A stretch of 64,000 nt of DNA from Patiria pectinifera (GCA_029964075.1 CM057138.1:12828932-12892931); one strand, 5' to 3'. Shown: positions 34,100 through 48,367, counted from the stretch's first letter. Notes: generated by a model not told the origin, from the sequence alone. Numbers and translations are program-made.

Positions 34100-34974
34100 G
34101 ACTCATCATTACCAGCCATATTCAGATACAACTACACGCAATACCTGATTAAACCATTCTACGTCATAGTCAAATGTCACTCTCCTGAAGGCTCCTTGTC
34201 AAGCTCCTTAATGGAGAATTTAGGAGGATTTCTAAAAAGAACCGGGAACTCTTTCAACGGTAAAATTAAAGCACACATGCAATACCACAACCCTGTGCAC
34301 ATACTGTCATAGCTTTGTGACACCGAAAAACAGTGGATCGGACCAAGTACCAGATCAAAACTTGGTAGTGCCTAGAAAATATCAAAAATTGAAAATACTT
34401 GGGCCAAATGTATTGGCTCTTTGGAGTCGGCATTAATACAGATCATTAAGGGTTTGGGGAAGTATTAGCTGCCATAGACCGCACTACCTGTGTGCCAAAA
34501 GCTCATCAAGGCTTCGAGTGGATGGTTCGTTAATGGTTTTTAAGCCAGCGACGCCCTAGGGAAATCTGGAAGATTTATAAAGTGATGTTACCAGCGGAGC
34601 TGACAACATTTTTATTTGACACCCGCGGCGGCCCAAAGGGCTCAACGACGCGGAAAGTAGAATGAACTCAATCAAAAGGCTTTCGATAATACTGGGCAGA
34701 CAACAAGCAAGTTGAAAACACAGAGGGCTCTACGATACACGGGTTTTTTTTGTAGATCCTCTTAAATCAACTTTGCTGTAATTTGTCGTCAGAATCTCTG
34801 ACGTCTTGACCTGTTGCCCAATCTGGTTACTGCAGTGGCCCGAGTTACAGCACGGTATCAGCCTATTTTGACACTACAGTAGAATTTGCAGCTTTCGGGG
34901 AATGGATGCAGCTTTGTGTATAACTTCGTCTTTAGGAAATTGTGGTATAGACTCAAAAGGCCGGCCTAAGTTTA
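34100..34974. other. No gene seen
   Basis: No recognisable exon or element in this stretch. Confidence 0.35.
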
Positions 34975-35135
34975 CCCTTTGAGTGACTGAGTCACTGACT
35001 GACTGACTGACTGACTGACTGACTCCGGGGAGAAAGACTGGCTGGCTGAAAGACTGCTTGACTGCCTGACTCCCCGAATGACCAATTGCCGGACTGACCG
35101 ACTGACTGACTGCCTGCATGACTGAATGACTTAGT
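34975..35135. repeat. (GACT)n microsatellite, decayed
   Basis: About seven perfect GACT units at 34995-35023, then imperfect CTGGCTGGCTGAAAGACTG and further GACT runs. It produces Ser-Gln-rich chance frames on the minus strand that are not genes. Confidence 0.9.
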
Positions 35136-37156
35136 CCCTGATTTAAATGATGTCCTAAACCGATACTTTTTGACTATAGGCAACCCCTGTCGTGTTAGCT
35201 TGGGAGATTCAGGTCCAGTTTGAGATATCTTCTGCTTCGGGTAAATGCATGGAGAATCGTCACAATATGAAGCCAAAGTTTAAAGCATTTCCATATGGTT
35301 TGAACATGAAATACTTATATTATTCAGAATCCAGAGATAAGACCAAAGCCGGTAAAGAATAGGAGGTTTGGATATACTTTTAATTTTTCAACAAATTCAA
35401 GATACTGCTCGTCAAAAGAAACATAAGTATGTCGCGATTAAATTGAACGAATTGGTCTAGCTGTAACTGAAACAGTTAATGATGCTTTGGGTTACTTCAA
35501 ATTGTCACGGATCAAGTGGAACAACGCGACAGATCAAGTGGAACAACGCAACAGCAATACATGAATCAACAGTTTCATCGTCCAACAACAGGACTCACAT
35601 CCGTCGTTAAAGTGCTGCGAATAATGAGAGTGCACTGCGAACCAAAATATAAAATTAACAACCCTTAAAATGCAGTCGCCGGGTTTAATAAGTTCCCCTG
35701 AGCACGCGACAACATCCGACTTGGGCAAATTGACACAGTATCGTGTGTTTGCTGTACCCACACACATCATCACCAACAGCGGAAACCAGGCCGTCGAGAG
35801 AGGGACGGTATCCTGTCCAAACAATTCACGAGGGAGATACTCTCGCAGTTCTGTGACATTTTTAGAAAAGGCTTTTGACTACGAAGCTTCAGGCCACAGA
35901 ATTTCAATAATAAATGTCGCTCAACTTGGAAGTTGTAACTATTCGGTAACTTCCTTTTAGCAATGAAGGGGAAAACAATTGCGGTTGTGTTCCTGAGCAA
36001 CAAAGTATATCTATTTCTTCTTTATAAGAAATGCGACGACAGGTCGGTGCAGCTTCAGCATTTTTCCGAATAAGCATTAGAAACTCATCTTGATCGATCT
36101 TTCAAAGCCAATGAAACCACACATCACTCAACCACACATTACCTCAAAACACATCAAACTACACTTTGTTTCGATTCAAAGAAATCGAACCTACTAAAAT
36201 ATTTAGGAAATATAAGTCACGTGACACACATGATCACGTAACAAAAGTTGTGTTGTCATTCTTATTAAAAAAAAATCTGATTAGTGAAATTTTGAATCTC
36301 GCCAAAGAGCAACTGTTTCCTTTGCTTCGTGAGATCACTAGCGATTTATCCCGGGAAAATGTGCGGCAAAATATTATCGCAGGAAAAATATGGACCGCTG
36401 TTGCACTGTTTTCACAGCTCAAAAAACGTACGTTTCTAAGTGCACGTGAATGCAGAGTTACTCCACCTGACATTTAAACAGCTCAGATCTTCAAGACAAA
36501 AATGGTCCACACAAATTGGCCAGTTTAAGCTACTTTGGCCCTTAGCGCCCTATACAGAGACAGCAGGAGATTTGTTGCTACCGAATACGTGTCATTTACT
36601 GGGACACTTTTAGTCGAGAGAGCAGGAATCGATTTCCCGCCAAATTTCACACTGCCTTCGCGTGGGCGCTCGCCAAGGCACACACTGGGGACAAAATGAT
36701 CGAATGCTCTATCGAGGACCTTTTCAAGATTGAATGGCACCAAAACAGCGGGAAAACGCCTCGGGGAGATTTGAAAACTGACAATCGTGTGGGATTGTCG
36801 AATTGTTTCCCTCCACGGGATTAGATTCACAGTACATGCTTACAAGACTCGTTCAAGACGAAGCGTTTGTTTGAAAGTTTAGATCGTTGACTGCCGATTT
36901 AAACTTGATATGAAGACGTGATCATTTGAGAAAGTTCCAGCGAAATCAAACGAATGTCAGCAATACATTTACTTTTAAACTTTGAAACTGAATGGGAGGT
37001 AGTCATGGTCGGCTTTTGTTTGACCATCGATTTTTCTATTTTGCTTTTCTTTTTCTCATCCGCAATAAATGTTTTGACAACTATGCACCTTGCATTATTA
37101 TGATAACAACAAACCGTTTACAACGACTCTGCTCTAATCGACTGGCAATGTTCACA
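35136..37156. other. No gene seen
   Basis: Several open frames of about 100 codons overlap on both strands; none resembles a known protein or shows a plausible exon structure. Confidence 0.35.
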
Positions 37157-37205
37157 AGGAAAGCCGAACAATACTCAACGTTTCGGTCGGTATGTAGTGG
37201 TCTTC
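37157..37205 (-). repeat. Hairpin-CGAAACG repeat, minus strand fragment
   Basis: Minus strand reads GAAGAAGACCACTACATACC then GACCGAAACGTTGAG, the same core as the other copies in inverted orientation. Confidence 0.6.
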
Positions 37206-37309
37206 TTCGAAACATAATGTTACCGGGCCGCAATGCATTGTTCAAATAAGGCTTTAAATGAGACCTACAGGTTTGCATGGTAAACATGATCAATTAATGG
37301 GAGATTTGA

Positions 37310-37432
37310 GTCTCCAGATGACGAACAGAGCATACTGTTCGAAACGTCGAGTAAACCTAATGGTTCTTTTCAGAACCACACAACACACAAAGAGATATCA
37401 TTTACATAGTGTCCTGGCAAATCTCCTAATCA
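37310..37432 (+). repeat. Hairpin-CGAAACG dispersed repeat, copy 2
   Basis: AGATGACGAACAGAGCATAC then TGTTCGAAACGTCGAG. The stem CGAACAG / CTGTTCG is perfect around loop AGCATA. A second small hairpin (GGTTCTTTTCAGAACC) follows. Confidence 0.75.
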
Positions 37433-38410
37433 GTAAATAAAGCTTTGCTTCTGGAATTTACCCAAAATCCCAAATGTGTAAAAAGTAAACCAGATGGAGT
37501 AGAATATGCATTTTCTTTTGAAAGGTTTGATGTCAATAACAGATACCATTTGTGCCAGTGCAATCTGTTGGCCTCGTATACAAAGCCACAACCAATTTTT
37601 ATGAACTAAAGAAGTCTATGGCCTAATGCACGAGTCGGCCATATTGAAATGAAAGTGAGGTAAAATCTTCATTTCTGTGAACTTGCGAAGATAAATAAAA
37701 GCAAGTAATTAATTCAAATCTGCTTCAATGAATAATTTAAAATTTGCAATTAAACATTCCGTAGTGTTTTAATCCAGATTTAAAATAAGGTTACATAAAT
37801 AGTCAGGCGCCATCCCATTCAACAGTTAACATTTTTAAAATACATTCAGGGAACTCGACAAAAATGGTCAACTCGTGCATAAGGCCCATAAGCACGAAAT
37901 GTATTTCCGATGTACATGGGATACTATAGAGAGAACCCATCTTTGTTATACAACTTTAAAATGTGTACAAAAACATAATACAGGAAATAATAAAATGCAA
38001 AAATCATTGTAAATTGAACCGATACAGAAACCTATGCATCCCTGCAGCTATAAACACCATTGGACTGGCCCCAGCAAGACCATTATAGAAAAGATGAATT
38101 ACAACCACGAGTACTTGCAATAATTATAATAATCCGTCTGTGGTCCATTTCATTCGGAAACTCTCAGCGTGCGGAGCAAGACCTATTTCCCATGCCGCTT
38201 TCCATTAGTGATGAGCGGTCAACATCCCCTTAGATCTGTCAAAGTGCGGACATCAAGGCGAACGGTTTGCATATTTCTTTTCTTTCTTTTTTGCCATAAT
38301 GGATTTCCTGTATGGGACTCACCTTAAATTACATTAGCGCAAAAACGTGCAGAATGTGCGTGGGCTTAATCAAAACGGAGAAGGTCGGGATATTGTTATT
38401 TGCATAATAT

Positions 38411-38603
38411 TATAGACCATTGCGGGCACGCTTTCACTACACTCACGAAGGCCCCCTTGAATGACGAATGCATTGTGCTGGGTATTGTATAAAGCAAATG
38501 TCTCATGACAGGGTATCTGAACAACAGCTGGCATGAAGCTTTCGCCATTGAAGGGGGCCTAACTACTGAGCGTGCAGTGATAACGTGCTTGGAACGGTCT
38601 ATA
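38411..38603. mobile_element. MITE family B, copy 2 (193 bp)
   Basis: Ends TATAGACCATTGCGGGCACG and CGTGCTTGGAACGGTCTATA are inverted repeats. A second inner inverted pair, GGCCCCCTTGAATG and CATTGAAGGGGGCC, makes the element largely self-complementary. Confidence 0.85.
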
Positions 38604-38787
38604 CGGAGGCCACCTAAAAGGTGTTTTTAGTTATTCCAAAACACTTTAGATGCACAAAAGGTGTACTCCCCGCGCGACGACTACAACAATTACCTCAAGA
38701 TGACTGCTATATAAAGTGTGTATTGACAGATCTGTTACACGTACCCTGAGAAGACTTGGGTATAGGCTTATTGGGAACAAAAGACTA

Positions 38788-39073
38788 AATACGTCTCAAC
38801 AGGGAAATTTCTATAGATGAATACGTCTCCACCAGGTTATCACAAAACAGATATATTGATTTTACTCAAAAACTAGGAATGTTTAAGGTGTGTTGATCAG
38901 GTGCAAATTGAAGTATTTTATGTAAGGGATATTGAGTCCGAATTCCAGCCCAGGAAATTAATTCTAGTTAAAATAGGAGCATTTTGAAACTACTATTTCT
39001 TTCTCGTAAAACTTTAGTACACGAGAACAAAGAAATGACTGAACAAGGATACAAATTCGAGTATGTATGCACA
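38788..39073. repeat. Dispersed repeat R2, copy 1
   Basis: Aligns with 48100-48367: ATAGATGAATACGTCTC, AGGGATATTGAGTCCGAATT, TAAAATAGGAGCATTTTGAA, GATACAAATTCGAG. Copies differ in length in the middle. Confidence 0.8.
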
Positions 39074-41570
39074 CACAATGATAATTACTGAGCATGTCCT
39101 TTTTTGGTCTTTTTATGGAACGGCCATGTACAATGGCTTCGCTTGCATAACAGTCAGTCGCCGCGTCGTTACCGATGACATTCCTAATAAAAAAAAGACT
39201 CCAAAAACTTGCCAGGACAACCCTACCCTTGAAATGATCCATCGGTCTTGATTGAAGAAATTGTCCGATTTTCTGTTTTGGGAAAAGCTTACCAATCGAG
39301 GGCTGCATATTGAGACAACGCAATCAATTCCTGCGGAATGTACGATCAAAAGCATATCTGTGTACATCAAAAAATAAGTATCTAAGGTAATTTGATGAAA
39401 CGAGGATATCAAGGAGTGCCCGTCCCTGGATACGAAGAGTCCAAAGGGATTTAATCAGATTCCCGGAGCTATTAACTTTGAAACCGCAAAATCCTACTGC
39501 GAAAAACTGATTGAATCTTCCAAAAATACAACCCAATCTTATACAACTTCCCTTTCCGCTGCGTAGGCGGGAAATTACGTTGGATGGTCTCATAATATAT
39601 ATAAGCGCTCCTCAGAGAAAAGGCCTCGTTCTGTTCGCAGTGGCGACTGACCGAGGACCAAAGCCAACTCACAAAGGACATAGTTATGAAACACCTGCAC
39701 GGGAGCTACTTCCTCTCCTGTAACCTTAATCATCCCGGCCGTCACTCCTCCGAGACCCCAATCAATCGTAGGAAAAAACATACTCTGCGAGCGCGCTAAT
39801 GAGTTTCTTGGGAGATGCCGAATGACATCATTAGAAGATGGGAATGAATATTTTGGCAAGGTTCGAGTGTTGCCTCCGGCCGATATGCATGTTTATATAT
39901 AGTCGACGGCATCCTTCATACAGTACTGAGCATTATCATTCATGGGGTCTACGAAACCACGGCATCGTCTCCAATCCGGTATTTTAGGTCCTGACTTTGG
40001 GGACACCAGCTAGAAATTGGTTAATGCGCGCTCTAAGAATTTCAAATCACAGTATAATGAATTCAAAGTGAATAGCACTGGCCTATCCTTTGGTTGATAC
40101 ATTTAAGGCTTTTCATCAATGATCCCTAGCCAAGACATAGCCGAAACCGAAGCCTTTGACAAAGCCGATGCTTCGTAATCCTCTGTAAGCTGGGTGAGGT
40201 GAATAGGCCCGATTGGATTGTCGTGCTCTATCAAACAAATTGGACCGCAGGAAGGCGTTCCTAATTGGGGCCCGGCGCAAATTGGAACAAATCTGGTCCC
40301 TGGAACATATCCAGCTCATTGATGAAGCTGGCTGAGAGCGTCAATTGAGCATAAATCTGAGCACCATGACTCGATGGAGATTGCTCAATGGGTCGAAACG
40401 TCGACAAGACTTTTTTTTGCGCGTGCGTCAACTCAGGGACCATTGTGTTTCCTTTTGGTGCTAATGTGGTAACGTAAAATGAAACTTATGACGAATACCA
40501 TTTTGTTGGGTTGGTCTAATAGAGAGCCAGTCCTCTTTGCACCTAATGTACCCAGTCACTGTTAATTGTGTATTAGACTTGCTCAAGCTTCACCTTGACC
40601 CAAAAATGTGAATCAAATGACTCCCAATACAACCTTATACAAAATGTGCCTGGGACCAGCTTTACTAGACTTGCCTTATCTCGGTTTGTGTTTGAATCAA
40701 ACTCACCTTCCGTTTAGGCTAGCTTCTCTTAACCGAATATACATATATTGCTAAAAAGAATGACATCAACATTTTTTGTTTTTCACGAAGATTGTGTGAA
40801 GGGTTTCGTTGTAAACAACCTCCATTTCAGTGGTCCAAGTTGCATTATTTCAGCTCAATGACAAGTACGAAGGGACTTTGGTTCATTACTGCCATCTTGC
40901 AATGGTTGATTAACGACCTCGGGAACGAGGTTGGCAGATAAAATATTACATGCGGACAGAAATCGCATCGTTAATATTTCAGGACGAAATCACGCGTGTG
41001 GCATGAAAACACACTGAGGCCGCATCCATGCGAGACTTGACTGTACAATTATTCCGAAAATGAGACAATTTCGTTGGAATGATTTATTGCGCGTGTACGT
41101 CACAAAGTCGCCAAAAATGTTGCGCATGATGTGAAGCGTCCATTAAGATGGGTCTCCGACAGCGTTTTAGTCTCCACAATATTCTCATAGACATGGATGA
41201 AAGCAAACGAAACCTGGTAAACATGATGAGAGAAACTCCCGATTTTCCAAGATATTAGACCTTTTCACAAAATGAAGTCGGGCTATCAATTTTGGCGGAA
41301 AACCCCCATATTAATGCCTCTGTACATCAATAAGCATAATCACGCTTTAGGTAGTCTTTGGGAAAGAAAGGATTTGGGCATTTTGCCACGACTTCCCAGA
41401 TCATACTTACAAGCTAAGGGTATAGCATCTATCACAAACATGGATCTTGTGATTATAAAAGAGCGAGTTTCAGAGTAGCGTTTTCTTTGGGGTAGTTCTG
41501 AGCACAGCTCACTTTTCCAATCCATAAGCTAGACCATAAGCTCCAAGACTTTCAATTTTTCTTCTACTTT
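39074..41570. other. No gene seen
   Basis: No coding exon recognised. A hairpin-type TCGAAACGTCGAC motif lies at 40391. The part at 40500-40690 resembles 53300-53485 weakly (TGGGACCAGCT then CTAGACTT/CTAGTCTT). Confidence 0.35.
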
Positions 41571-41810
41571 TAAGTTCTGTCTACGGATCATCACAAAAGG
41601 GTCAATTAGTCAGCAACAAAAACAAAACAATTCAAACCCAACACATCCCATTTTCGTTTGTTTTGCTGAAAGAACACTTGCCTTTGATTTTGCGTGGGCA
41701 GAATTAAAACGGCGGTCGGCGGTTGGAAAATTAAAAACTTAAACATAAAAAAAATTAATTATTATTATAGTTGTACTAAGAGAAAAATAAGAACAAATTT
41801 AAATTTCCGA
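41571..41810. mobile_element. Diverged internal piece of the 55188 MITE family
   Basis: Shares TTTGCTGAAAGAACACTT, CAGTCAGC-like, GGGCAGAATTAAAACGG/GGACAGAACCTTAAAACGG and TTGTACTAA(A)AG with 55370-55590, in the same order and orientation. Terminal repeats are not seen. Confidence 0.65.
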
Positions 41811-43000
41811 GATTTGAAAAGTGCAGACATGCAGAACACACTAACAAAACAATGGTCCAAATTGGGTAGTGTTTTTTTAATATACAATGCATGAATGAGA
41901 CGAGAACAAAGCCACAGAAAATAACTTTGAGCGAGTTTGTAATCAAAACATGTCGACACCAGCTATACAACCTATAAAATATGTTACATTGTGTTAAACA
42001 ACTGAGAGAGAAAACAGATCATTATATGACAAAAACCACAAAAGTCTGAAGAAAAAAACATTCTGAGAATTTACTTCCCAAATGCGATAGGCCTACATCC
42101 ATTTCAACAGAGAAAGTGAAAAAAAAAGTTGCACGGTTAGGATAACTTGTAGAAAATACAAAGCTGTTTTAAACTTATTTTCTTTATTGTATTCTTAAAT
42201 TGTGTTTGACTAACAGCTGTCGAAGCTGACTTTGGGCACCCTGAAGAGGGCGGGATTTCAAAAGGTAACAATATGGCGTCATCGTGTGTTCGAAACAAAC
42301 TCTTCATTCCTTACCTGACGTTTAAATTGTACACGAAGCCAAAGAGACTCCACGCAAAGAAGGGAAGACGAATCTCCAAAAGCAAACTGTCCTCAAAGTT
42401 TCTCAAACTATATGCACCGGAGACTGCACCAAACTATAAGCTCATGCACGTACACAACTTTGCGAGTAGACTGATTGAAATAAGTGACCTTGTAGGATTT
42501 CGCCAAAAATAAAGTTGTTTTGACAAAATAATATTTTGATGGAATTCGATGAATGCTGGGGGAAAAAATGTGTAGGACATGGTTCATAGCACTGCTAAAC
42601 AAGGCAACAACTGTTCAGCGGGCAGCCAAGTTCCATTACTCTTTGTCTACCTGTTGGAACCGTGGATTGTAAAACTTGTTTACGTACACACGCCTACACA
42701 AATTTTTGTGCAGTTACGTTTGTGTTCAATTGCTAGCTTTGAGCATGCAAAACAAACAAAAAAGATTAACGGAATTAGAAAATACAGAATTCAAAGTTGG
42801 AGAAATTGTGTCAAAATATCCCAAGCCAAGCTTTGGAGGATAACTTTATTTAATTTACAATTACTTCATATGGGGCTTGATGTCCGTGGAAAGTCAGAGT
42901 ACGAAGTGTGTGCCACGGGGCTTCTGCACTGTGGTTGATAGTGAAGTATTTTTGGAGGTAGGGCCAACATTTAAGAGTTATAATGTTGCAGGCACCAAAC
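41811..43000. other. No gene seen
   Basis: An open frame at 42273-42512 is rich in Lys and Arg but has no recognised domain; I do not call it. Confidence 0.3.
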
Positions 43001-43256
43001 TCATTTGCATTGTCCCAAAAGTAACCTGCTGAATTTTCACAAAGCTTACTTGGATTAAATATCTTATTGGTAATAAACACCCCATGAAATTATTGTTCCA
43101 TCTTGCTTGCCCGTATATAGAAAAAAAAAGAAATGTAGGTGTTTTCCAACGATCAATCAACTGATGAATGTTTGACGAAATCATGTATCGTGATCAAAAG
43201 CCCGTGCATGGTGTTTCAGTATAATCATGGTGTAAGTGTAATGTTAACTGAGCTGT
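43001..43256. repeat. Dispersed repeat R1, copy 2
   Basis: Partner of 33018-33280, same orientation, about 10 kb away. Confidence 0.7.
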
Positions 43257-46200
43257 AAAACAACAACAGGTTGGGTTTTGAACGTTCTTCTTTGTATTAT
43301 TACTAGTACTATCATTATTATTGGAAACAACAAAATGCTTGGAAAGCTTATCATCCTATATGGCTTTAAAGATGATCTAACTCATCATTATATGGCCTCC
43401 TCGGGGCATAGTGTAGCAGGTCGTGCTGTTAGTGATGATAGATAATGCACGTGGTTGTTAGTTTGTCATCCGATACACAGCCTGGTTAGTAACTGTATCT
43501 CGATGTCGATTGACCAGCATAAATTTTGTAGCAGTTTGTGGTTAAACTGGTGATGTAACCTTTCAAGTTCTGGAGCAGGACGCATATCTTGCGCTCACAA
43601 TTGTAAAGCAAAGAAGTACAAAAAGACATGGAAGAGTAAGCACTTAAATAACTCACAAGAATAAGCTTTTGCATAAGATTTTGAAGCTACAACTATACCT
43701 CATCAGATGTATTGAAGAGGGCACCACGCATCAAGCAAGGCTTACATAGGGCCTTCTCTAAACAAAAGGCGGTCTAATGAGTAAGTGAAGTGCGACAAAA
43801 ATCCAAGATCCCGATTAAGCCCTTCTTTCAATACAGTCCAGTCTATGAATAATCATGTGTTCCGCTGCTTGTTTCAGGGCATTCATGAACATCTTATTTT
43901 GCTAAAAGCACCTCTTCTAACATTTTGCTCACTGTACTCATAATAAGCCTACACCATACACCATAATTAGCACACGCCATTCGGATGAGTGAGTAGACAG
44001 CTAAACTATATGGGTTTTCTATTGTGTTAGCTTTAAGAAACAAAGTTCAAAGATTTGAAATGTAACCAAATAGTCTCAATATCATCAGCTAGTGTCGCAA
44101 TGCAAGTGTAATAACAATGGGATGTTGGACTTGACGTAATACTGTGAAACCACACAGGATGGCAACGCCATGGCCCAAAACGAAATTAGAAAGACTCTCA
44201 AGACTAACTCTACGTTTCGATCACGAAAGTCTGTTCGTCTTCAAGAGAAAGACAGTCGGTACAAGGCAGTCAAAGTCCATTCCGTTTAGACGGCCCACGC
44301 ATTGGTGAGTTCAAAGCACAGCTACATAATGAAGAAGTCTAATCATATAGGACAACGCCCAGGGATGCTGCACGGTACTGTTTCTGGATATCTAATTTCT
44401 TATGAAGGTAGTAATGATGCTGTTATTGCAGGATATTAATTACCACAGGTCAGTAGGCACGGCAACGGCGGCGCTGGCTGGATGCATGGCTAGCGATGTG
44501 TGACATGACTTCGAAGGGAATCAGGTATATGCACTGTCTGCACAGCATGCAGTACAACACAATCACCTCACAGCACAGCAGGCCCAGTCTATTCTATTTT
44601 GATTAGCTGTTCTTTGTTGAGACAATTTCACTGTGGCAATTGGAATGATCAGTCATCAAGGTAGCCCTTTGTCTCTACGTTAGTATCTGATTTTAAGGCC
44701 AGCACGATCTGCCAATTCGTGCAATATCAAGTTGGCCAAAAAGAACCCCCAAAACAATGACATCAATTTAAAAGGCTTGGGACTTTGGGGGGCTTTGTAT
44801 GTTTTAATCTTCATTAAAAAAAAATATGTAATAAAACAATTTGAAACAATGAAATCATTTCAACATACAACGCGCAATCTCACGGTTTAAACATCCTCTT
44901 ATACATCAATCCCATTTTGAAATTATGAGGTCGGTGTAGCATGAATTTATGTTTTATGAAATACAGACTCATTGGTGGTACTGCGCATGCTCATGCATAG
45001 ATAATTAGGAGAGGGACTGGTCAGGTGAGAGGGTTTAACCAATAAAAGGGGAAAGAGTCCGATTTTCATACGAGTCTGATTTTCATATGACGCCGGTTCT
45101 GATAGCCATCATTCCATCCCTGACGAACGCCCATCACGCGTGTGTTTTGTATGGTTCTGAACTCATCACTAAAAGGGAGAGCATTGTGTGATATACAAAA
45201 TAACGAAGTTTAAGAGCGCCCACTAATGGTGGAAAGTCAGCCAAATAATCACAAAAAAGAGGGGCAACTCTAATTGGTAAGGAGTGATATGGTTTACATG
45301 ACTTCCAACAATGCTATGTTCGAGTGTTCAATGAATTTTGACATTGTGTGCCTTAAATGACATCAGTGCAGCAGCGCCCTCAGTTGTCAGGAAAACATTT
45401 TGAAATGTTAAAAATAAAGTGTACTTTACAAAACTTTCACTCCAACTAGAATGTCTCATAGTTTTCATACATTTTAAGAAAATGGAAAATTGCACACACA
45501 AAAGTCCCACTTAAAAATTAATGTAAGTGTCCCTTTAATATACGGTAATCATCTCTTGTTCCTTCATGGTTTTGACATTGTTTTCCTAACGATCGCTGGA
45601 GAGAATGCCGGACATGTTAAGTAATGATGGTCGATGAACTTATTCGTCAACATTACGCGGATTCTTTGACTTGGGTTTAATGTCACTAAATGCATCTCTT
45701 CATAATATCGGGGGCGGGTTGAAAACGTTCCATCTTCGAAGAGCTTGTGTGGGCGTGAGCTATTACAAGTTGCTCTATGCATCAGGTGCCGAGCAACGAC
45801 AAATGTTCGCTTGAGACTTGCTTTCTTGAAATAATCCAAATTTGTTAAAATCCCAACATTTGCCGAGGGGTTATCATGTTTCCAGAATTTCTTTTGGAAA
45901 AGGTAATTCTCTGACAGAGGTCTGTTATGGGAGGGGGATTGCACTGTGCATGCGTGGAGTTACTTTGGAACCCGCTTATATGTTTTTGAAAGTTTTAAAA
46001 CAGTATGTATGAAAACATTTTAAAATGTTATGTAACTGTGTTCACACAGAAAATCCAGTCACAGAGGGAGACAATAAGAAAAGGCGTATATTACAAAAAA
46101 AACCAGTTAATTAAGGACGTAACACTTTGGGCACCAGACTACTCTGAAAACAATCTAGTTGAATGTGACGACAAAATTGCATTCAGCTGACCCTAGCTGT

Positions 46201-48099
46201 AGTCAGCTGGGCGCAACTTTTTCTATTCAAATCTAACTTGGTGTTTTTACAGTATATAGGCTACTCTGCACGCAAATTCGATGTGAACTTCGTAGAGACA
46301 TGTATGTTCAATAGAAAAACAAGATGGCAACTTTTCTTTTTAAGGTCTTGCATCCCAAGCAAGAGTGACTTCACATTCACGAGTTCATTTATACTCTTTG
46401 TTTCGACCCTGAAAAACATCTGTCTGACCTGAATAATACGCAAACGAAGAAACAAGAATGTTGCTTTTTATTTGAACTGAAACAACTACATGCAGATGTT
46501 TACTGAACAAACAGGGCCGCTTTACTGCGACCGTGACATTTGGAAGCTTCTGCTAACGCGACAAGTCAAGTGACTCGTCATGTTGTTTCTCCTTCTCCAG
46601 TGAGCATGCAAATGTCAGCGTAGTACACAATGAATCCTTCTAATGTCATATCACATAGACATCCTTTGACCTTCGGAGTCTGCGTATTGGATTACTCTCA
46701 AAAGAGTCTCAATATGCAAATACAAGAAGATTCCATGGCCTGGGCATGCGCGTTACTTCAATAAAATCGCGCAAAGCATGATGGGAAACAAAATGGCGCA
46801 GCACGTTCGTATCTACGGGAACGCCCATTCATTTTCCTGTAAGATTCACAAATGCATGCACTTCACAATAATTGTACCATGGTACCAGACTATTCGCGTA
46901 ACTCCAATCTGACCTGAAGCTAAAAAAAAAATATAAAAAAAAAATATGGCTTGACTGTTATTTTACACTTGCATGAATATACTGTTATCGGAGTGATTCA
47001 AGTCTTTTTTTTTCACGATCGAAGACGATCACATCACCACTCATACGAAGGCTATCGGTTCATATGAAACACAACCTGACATAAAATAATGAAACTACAT
47101 TGAGCAACCTGGACGGATTTCAGCTTAGGGTCTACACGGTAGCCGACATTTGTCAAAGTATGTTGTTTATAGAAAACCAAGAAACAAACGTCGGATTTAA
47201 TATCCATCAAACATAATTATCAAGTAGAAGATATCACGACTGGTGAAAGTCTAAAAAATAGTATGTTGCTCATTGTCCCATTATAGCACTCGAGTAGGCA
47301 GCAGTTTTGTGGCTACAAAAAGATAATCTGTTTTGTCAATCAAAGCTGCGATAATATGGTGTGGGTGTTTAACTGGCTTCATTTTAGTACGAATTTCCGC
47401 ACACTTTGTGCAGAATCTCCATTCCATAAAGGTCACCCTATTCTTCTTTCCCTGTGATAACTGTTTGCAAAATTGAAGCGAAAGTGGGTGGGCGGAATTA
47501 ATCAATCAATTGTATTTTCTGCCTCACTGGGCCTAATTTAACGCCACCACGAAATGTCGATTGATAACTGAATTCCGCAGACGCACAACTAGCAGTTGTT
47601 GGCAAAATTGCAACTTTCAGGTTCGGCATGCTTTCGCTTCAAAATGAACCCGATGAAAAATTAACGGCCATGCATATTTCATTGGTGCCTGTGCATCGTG
47701 TGTCATGAGCAGGGTGTGATTCTGCATGCTATCCGCCTGCACACAGGCACGGACGTTTCGCCTGGTCAGCTCGACATGTCGCTGCAACACCGGGGCTCGT
47801 TAATTTCTGCGCCAGAATGGGGCACAGTGTCTCAGTGAGTAAATGGCATTTTAGCATTCTACGTCATGTTGCAACATTGCCTCTACTCAACTTGCCTAAG
47901 GCTATTGCACTGCAAACACGTCAAAAATGTTCCCGGCATAAAACAGATTGTCTTACGTTCGCATAGCTTGTGCGCATGACCACAACAGGCTTCGTGAACC
48001 TTTTCGTATTGAGATATCTGATGCATGGCAAATGCGTTCTTGTGTGCTCAAATTGGTATCCTTGTGGAGACACGCACACAATAGGAAACAAAACATCGT
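43257..48099. other. No gene seen
   Basis: A+T-rich, no recognised exon. A CGAAACGTAGAG-type repeat fragment lies on the minus strand at 44197-44262. Confidence 0.35.
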
Positions 48100-48367
48100 A
48101 AAGGTCTCCACAAGGCAATTTCTACAGATGAATAGGTCTCACAGGTTTTTTAAATAATTATAGATATTTGGAAAAAAAATTAAAAACAAGGAAGGGGTTG
48201 ATCCGGCAAATGGAAGTTTTGGAAGAGTTTTAGAAAAGGGATATTAAGTCCGAATTAATTCTGGTTAAAATAGGAGCATTTTGAAACTACACTTTCAAAT
48301 TCGAAAACTTCAATACATGAGAACCAATAAATTACTTCACAAGGATACAAATTCGAGAGTGTGTGCG
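48100..48367. repeat. Dispersed repeat R2, copy 2
   Basis: Partner of 38788-39073, same orientation. Confidence 0.8.

Noticed and set aside
34874..35276. Ser-Gln-Ser-Val repeat protein on the minus strand
   Set aside because: Produced by a (GACT)n microsatellite.
35534..35960. Overlapping 96-codon frames on both strands
   Set aside because: Neither resembles a known protein, codon use is not distinctive, and both are likely chance.
36166..36477. 103-codon plus-strand frame with a helical-looking Leu/Lys-rich peptide
   Set aside because: No recognised family, no clear exon boundaries and an overlapping open frame on the other strand.
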